A stretch of 64,000 bases of DNA from Eubacteriales bacterium (GTDB lineage: Bacteria; Bacillota; Clostridia; Lachnospirales; Lachnospiraceae). This document shows positions 60,422-64,000 of this stretch, one piece after another; positions within the stretch are counted from its first letter, which is position 1, and each line of letters begins with the position of its first letter. The stretch spans positions 1 through 64,000 of the forward strand of contig JAUNGC010000006.1 of assembly GCA_030524745.1 (NCBI GenBank), read 5' to 3'. The position numbers and the translations under genes were made by a program. The notes under the pieces were generated by a model. It was not told the DNA's origin, did not search any database, and worked only from the letters and a program-made list of their open reading frames with translations.

Positions 60422-61534
60422 TTGAAGAAACACAGAAAGACTACAGCGGGAAACCGCCGGCGCAGGACGCGGAACAAACCGGCGGCAAAAGGGCAGATCA
60501 GAGACGCAAACAGCCGGATGATTTTTCAGAATCCGATCCTGGTATCTCAGTTTTTACGGGATAATCTCAATATCCCGGCGCTGAAAGATGTCAAACCGGA
60601 GGACATAGAGGATGTGACGGAGAAATATCAGGCTTATCTTGGGATCACCTTTGAAACGGATACGGTAAAAAGAATACGCCTTTATGGAGACGGAACGGAA
60701 GGACAACTTTATCTGATTTCACTGATTGAACATAAAAGTCAGGTGGATCATAATGTGGCATTTCAGCTTTTGCGTTACATGACCTGCATCTGGAATGAGT
60801 ATGCGAGGGAGGCGGAACGAAAGAAGACCGGATGCAGCAAAACGAAGGAATTCCGGTATCCGGCCATCTTACCCATCGTGTATTACGAAGGAAAAGGAAA
60901 ATGGACCGCAGATCTGCATTTGAGGGACCGGTTCATGATGAAGGAGGCGCTTTTAGAGTACCTTCCGGATTTTACATATCGTGTCGTCAGGCTTCATGAT
61001 TATACGGACGAGGAACTTCTGGGCCGCGAAGATGAGATGTCGTTGTTGATGATGATAAATAAAATACAGACTGCGGAGGATATGACGAGGTTTTTGCAGG
61101 GAGAGCAGGAGAAGATCAGTGAGATCGTATCGAAAGCGCCCGCGCATATCCTGGAAATTATCGCATCGACGATCTGGAGCCTGTGTATCAAGATGAATCT
61201 TCCTGTAAAAGAGGCGGAAGAATGCGTGAAGAAAGTGAAGGATCGCAATATGGGATATTTATTTGAAAACATGGAAAAGATCGATATCCAGGCTGAGCGT
61301 CGGAAAGTGAAGGCGGAACGTCAGAAAGCGGAAGCGGAACGTCAGAAAGCAGAAGCGGAGCGACAACGTGCAGAGGAAGCGGAACAGCAAGTGGAGAAGG
61401 GGATCAAGATCTTTATTCGCTTATGCAGACAATTTAATATGTCAGAAGAAAAAACGACCGTTGAACTGATGGAAAAATATGAATTATCTCGGGTTGAGGC
61501 AGTCGAAAAAGTGAGGAAATATTGGCATGAGTAG
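60422..61534 (+). CDS. Rpn-family nuclease/transposase-like protein
   Basis: A 370-residue protein of the Rpn (recombination-promoting nuclease, PD-(D/E)XK) family. A very basic N-terminus (KKHRKTTAGNRRRRTRNK) precedes the nuclease core, with the ETD and IEHKS active-site elements near residues 79 and 104 and the QLLRYMTCIW helix. The C-terminus has a charged coiled coil of four 7-residue units (AERQKAE type) and a helical cap. The frame likely starts at TTG 60422, 10 bases after GGGAGG; the next in-frame ATG would remove the basic region. Such genes are mobile and are present in many copies in Lachnospiraceae. Confidence 0.82.
   Translation: MKKHRKTTAGNRRRRTRNKPAAKGQIRDANSRMIFQNPILVSQFLRDNLNIPALKDVKPEDIEDVTEKYQAYLGITFETDTVKRIRLYGDGTEGQLYLISLIEHKSQVDHNVAFQLLRYMTCIWNEYAREAERKKTGCSKTKEFRYPAILPIVYYEGKGKWTADLHLRDRFMMKEALLEYLPDFTYRVVRLHDYTDEELLGREDEMSLLMMINKIQTAEDMTRFLQGEQEKISEIVSKAPAHILEIIASTIWSLCIKMNLPVKEAEECVKKVKDRNMGYLFENMEKIDIQAERRKVKAERQKAEAERQKAEAERQRAEEAEQQVEKGIKIFIRLCRQFNMSEEKTTVELMEKYELSRVEAVEKVRKYWHE
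61292..61375 (+). repeat. Four 21-bp tandem repeats inside the Rpn gene
   Basis: Units at 61292, 61313, 61334 and 61355 encode AERRKVK, AERQKAE, AERQKAE and AERQRAE. Units two and three differ by one base. In-frame length changes here would lengthen or shorten the coiled-coil linker without breaking the frame. Confidence 0.75.
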
Positions 61535-61571
61535 AGGATGGGTAAAGGATGAGTAGAGGATGGGTAAAGGA
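61528..61571. repeat. 22-bp perfect tandem duplication
   Basis: Two adjacent identical 22-base units, each beginning ATGAGTAGAGGATGGG, at 61528-61549 and 61550-61571. The first contains the Rpn stop codon. It is probably a recent slippage event. Confidence 0.8.
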
Positions 61572-61693
61572 TGAATTGCGCTCGTTAGCTGCTTTGTGTT
61601 ATACTTGATGTTACTGCAAAATCCGGCAGAAAGTGATGTGTTATTTCAGGAAACCCATACAGCAAAGAAGGCTGAAGCAGGACAGGAGCAACT

Positions 61694-61996
61694 ATGAATT
61701 TTGTTTATGAACAGGCGTTACAGGACTATATGCAGAGAAAGGGAAAGAATGCGATCATTGTGGAGGTGGCTACCAGCAACTGTTCCGACTTTGAGGTGAC
61801 GGAACTGAACGTGCATTTTGTTACCGAAAAACAGGCGGCGTATTTCCGGAACAGGAAGCGTTTCCGCAGTTATGCGGCCCCGCTGGGTGAAGTGCTGCTT
61901 CCGCCTTACCGGCTGGAATATGATGATACAATCACATTCGGAATTAAATCTTTTTTGGGCATTAAACAGGTAACGCAGCAGGGGATACGGCTGTAG
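61694..61996 (+). CDS. Small conserved protein, weak resemblance to CC/Se-motif or IscA-like fold
   Basis: A 100-residue protein of unknown function. The start MNFVYEQALQDYMQRKGKNAIIVEVA and the single Cys in TSNCSDFEV recall the small IscA/CC-Se motif proteins, but the second Cys is missing. The C-terminal part (RFRSYAAPLGEVLLPPYRLEYDD) is well ordered, with likely beta-strands. A GGAGCA lies before the ATG. It precedes the HD/ProX gene by 25 bases and may be cotranscribed with it. No function is assigned. Confidence 0.6.
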   Translation: MNFVYEQALQDYMQRKGKNAIIVEVATSNCSDFEVTELNVHFVTEKQAAYFRNRKRFRSYAAPLGEVLLPPYRLEYDDTITFGIKSFLGIKQVTQQGIRL

Positions 61997-62021
61997 GCGG
62001 CTGCCGGGGAAGGAAAAGAGA

Positions 62022-63245
62022 ATGAGAAGAGACACTTATTTATTGCTGGAAAATTATATGCTTTCCTGTATGGAGGACAGCGCTCATGACAAAGAGCATA
62101 TTTACCGGGTCCTGTACAATGCGCTGGACATTGCGCAGGCAGAGGAAAACGTGGATTATGACGTTTTGATCTGCGCCTGTCTGCTGCATGATATCGGGAG
62201 AAAAGAACAGTTTGAGAATCCCGGCGTGTGTCATGCGGCGGCGGGCGCCAAAAAAGCGGCCTGTTTTCTGCGGGAGCACGGTTTCTCGGAGAAATTTACG
62301 GAGAAAGTGTGCGCGTGTATCCGTTCGCACCGCTACAGGGAGGACAATCTGCCGCAGAGCATAGAGGCTAAAATTCTTTTTGACGCGGATAAAATCGACG
62401 TGTCCGGCGCGATTGGGATCGCCCGCACTCTGGTTTATAAAGGGCAGATCGGAGAACCGCTGTATACATTGGCGTCTGACGGGCAGGTGTCGGAAGACGA
62501 AAACGACAGCGAACCGTCCTTTTTTCAGGAGTATAAATATAAACTGGAAAATTTGTACGACCGTTTCTTTACGGCGCGGGGCAGGGAACTTGCAGGAATG
62601 AGGCGGGAAGCGGCGGCCGCATTTTATAACAGCATGCTGCGGGAGATCAAAGGGACATATGAAAACGGAAGCAAAAATTTGCGCGAACATCTGGAATGGG
62701 AATTGACGGCAGGCGCGCCTGAAGAGAAAGAGGGACGTTTACAGAAAGAACTGGCGGTTTATGAATTGCTGGAAGCGTTGGAAATTCCGTTCTGGCGGAT
62801 CGATCATCCGGCGGCGATGACGATGCAGGACTGCGAGGCGGTGGATCAAAAGCTGGATGCGGTCATGTGTAAAAACCTGTTTCTGTGCAACGCGCAGAGG
62901 ACGAATTTCTATTTGCTGCTCATGCCCGCCCGGAAGAAATTCAAGACCAAAGATTTGTCGAAGCAGATTCAGTCGGCGCGGCTTTCCTTTGCGGATGCAG
63001 AGCATATGGAGCAATACTTGAATATCTCTCCGGGGGCGGTCAGCGTGATGGGGCTGATGAATGACCGGGAAAACCGCGTGAAGCTGTTGATTGACAGGGA
63101 ACTCCTTGATGAAGAATGGTTTGCCTGCCATCCCTGTGTGAATACCAGCAGTCTCCGAATGAAGCTGGCGGATATGCTGGAAAAATTTCTGCCGGCAGTC
63201 CATCATGACTTTACGTGCGTTGAACTGCCGGACCCGGAGAAGTGA
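62022..63245 (+). CDS. HD-domain phosphohydrolase fused to a ProX/YbaK-type tRNA editing domain
   Basis: A 407-residue protein of two enzymes. Residues 10-205 form an HD-domain hydrolase of the YedJ type: HDKEHIYRV, LLHDIGR (HD pair), IRSHRYRE and FDADKIDV. Residues 240-400 match the ProX/PrdX-type editing domain (IPFWRIDHPAAMTMQDCE, KNLFLCNAQRTNFYLLLMPARKKF, GAVSVMGLMND), which removes Ala from misacylated tRNA-Pro. The two parts are normally separate proteins. An AGGAAAAGAG precedes the ATG. Active residues of both halves seem intact. How an HD nucleotide hydrolase relates to editing is unknown. Confidence 0.85.
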   Translation: MRRDTYLLLENYMLSCMEDSAHDKEHIYRVLYNALDIAQAEENVDYDVLICACLLHDIGRKEQFENPGVCHAAAGAKKAACFLREHGFSEKFTEKVCACIRSHRYREDNLPQSIEAKILFDADKIDVSGAIGIARTLVYKGQIGEPLYTLASDGQVSEDENDSEPSFFQEYKYKLENLYDRFFTARGRELAGMRREAAAAFYNSMLREIKGTYENGSKNLREHLEWELTAGAPEEKEGRLQKELAVYELLEALEIPFWRIDHPAAMTMQDCEAVDQKLDAVMCKNLFLCNAQRTNFYLLLMPARKKFKTKDLSKQIQSARLSFADAEHMEQYLNISPGAVSVMGLMNDRENRVKLLIDRELLDEEWFACHPCVNTSSLRMKLADMLEKFLPAVHHDFTCVELPDPEK

Positions 63246-63287
63246 ATGGATGGCCGGGACGGTAAGTCTTTTGCCGGACTGTAACAT

Positions 63288-64000
63288 TTAAAGAATTCCG
63301 AAATGCTTCAGGGCATTCATGACGCCGTCGTGGTCTACATCGTCCGTGATGTAGTCTGCGGCTGCTTTTGTGCGTTCGATGGCATTACCCATTGCGACTC
63401 CGATGGAAGCATGCAAGAGCATATCCAGATCGTTGCCGCCGTCGCCGAAAGCCATGGCCTCTTCTTTTGTAAGATGAAAATGGGAAAGCATACAGTCCAT
63501 TCCCACGGGTTTTCCGCCGTCAGCCGGAATGATGTCTGTAAAGTCGCTATGCCAGCGGGCGGCTTTGCAGCCGGGAGCATGCAGCAGAAAATCTTCTTCT
63601 TCGTCTTCCGTGATGAAAGGGCTGAGTTGATAAATCGTATGAGTCAGGGCATAGTTCACATCTTTTACCCGATTGGAAGGGTCCGGAAACTTCAGCATGA
63701 GAGCCTGGCGGCGCACGCGGTCATTGACCAGATTGAGAAAGAAGGTTTCCAGATTGATAAAATCACAGGCGATGTTCTGCTGTTCCATGTAAGGAATAAC
63801 GCTTCTGACCGCTTCGGGAGGCAGAGGAACATCCCGGATGACAGTATCGCCGACAAAACAGTGTTGCCCGTTCATGGTCACATAGCCGTCAAAATCAAAG
63901 TCAAAGAGATCTTTTAAAAAAGTGATATTGCAGGGAGGCCGTCCCGTTGCGACGAACAAAAGGATGCCCCTTTGGCGCAGCGCATGCAGCGTTTCTTTGG
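63288..64000 (-). CDS. HAD-superfamily (Cof-type) phosphatase, 5' end outside the window
   Basis: At least 237 residues of a Cof/YbjI-like HAD phosphatase read on the minus strand; the frame stays open to the window edge (KETLHALRQRGILLFVATGRPP continues before the first Leu of the visible TTG). HAD motif II lies in VATGRPP, motif III Lys in LTKEEAMAFGDGGND and motif IV with GDGGNDLDML are present; motif I lies beyond the edge. The cap is of type C2. It dephosphorylates sugar phosphates or similar cytosolic substrates. It is convergent with the HD/ProX gene. Confidence 0.9.
   Translation of the reverse strand, partial: KETLHALRQRGILLFVATGRPPCNITFLKDLFDFDFDGYVTMNGQHCFVGDTVIRDVPLPPEAVRSVIPYMEQQNIACDFINLETFFLNLVNDRVRRQALMLKFPDPSNRVKDVNYALTHTIYQLSPFITEDEEEDFLLHAPGCKAARWHSDFTDIIPADGGKPVGMDCMLSHFHLTKEEAMAFGDGGNDLDMLLHASIGVAMGNAIERTKAAADYITDDVDHDGVMNALKHFGIL

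Noticed and set aside
1-64000. CRISPR arrays, rRNA and tRNA genes, complete insertion sequences
   Set aside because: I looked for regularly spaced repeats, tRNA arm motifs and transposase genes with terminal repeats and saw none; only Rpn-family and excisionase remnants hint at mobility.

Overview
The window reads as a chromosomal segment of an anaerobic, spore-forming Firmicute, most probably a gut Lachnospiraceae (Clostridia). The reasons are a base composition near 50 percent GC with strong AGGAGG-type ribosome sites, a clostridial spoIID-spoIIQ pair, a SipL-like SPOCS/LysM protein, DUF1538 with a PII-like partner, a YesM/YesN two-component system, multidomain glycan phosphorylases, and tight ATGA-overlapped operons. 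This is inference from gene content; no 16S or other marker is present. No rRNA, tRNA, CRISPR array or complete insertion sequence was seen.

Layout. 1-8.4 kb: a small secreted zinc-ribbon protein, an aconitase-family hydratase, spoIID-spoIIQ, an amidohydrolase, and an open reading frame that joins a MurF-type N-terminal domain in frame to a GH13 alpha-glucosidase. 8.4-16.6 kb: MATE exporter, a small FtsX-like membrane fragment, PlsC, a PrcB-like lipoprotein, a structured leader, the pyrimidine operon pyrC-pyrK-pyrD, and a SipL-like spore coat gene. 16.7-18.7 kb: a decayed accessory patch holding a DUF2325 gene, an excisionase relic, a complete small type I toxin-antitoxin locus (30-residue holin-like toxin plus antisense RNA), and remnants of Uma2 and ribbon-helix-helix genes.

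18.7-34.4 kb: ispE, a GntR/FCD regulator, murI and DUF1934; an xpaC-telA-zinc ribbon operon; a secreted VCBS-like protein followed by an OmpR-type response regulator, histidine kinase and partner protein, ending in a six-copy 11-bp repeat array ahead of an amidase-deacetylase fusion; a DUF1538/PII-like pair; then a broken winged-helix gene and a frameshifted GNAT gene.

34.8-52.4 kb is a carbohydrate locus: a GH94-type phosphorylase, a GH94-related protein without the usual catalytic Asp, a cytoplasmic GH30 enzyme, an ABC importer (binding protein plus two permeases, no ATPase), a second binding lipoprotein, a YesM-type sensor kinase, a YesN-type AraC regulator, and a divergent sugar-sensor/degenerate-GGDEF protein. 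Together they suggest uptake and phosphorolytic breakdown of a beta-glucan-type oligosaccharide.

52.7-64 kb: a MraY paralog, a candidate C-rich small RNA with its own promoter and terminator, sbcD-sbcC, a PadR regulator with a SEDS-family protein that carries Asn at the usual catalytic Asp, an Rpn-family nuclease with internal 21-bp repeats, an HD/ProX fusion, and a HAD phosphatase cut by the window edge. The most interesting unannotated signals are the C-rich small RNA, a 22-bp palindrome shared between its promoter and the ispE promoter, the 11-bp repeat array, the pyrC leader structure, and the type I toxin-antitoxin locus.
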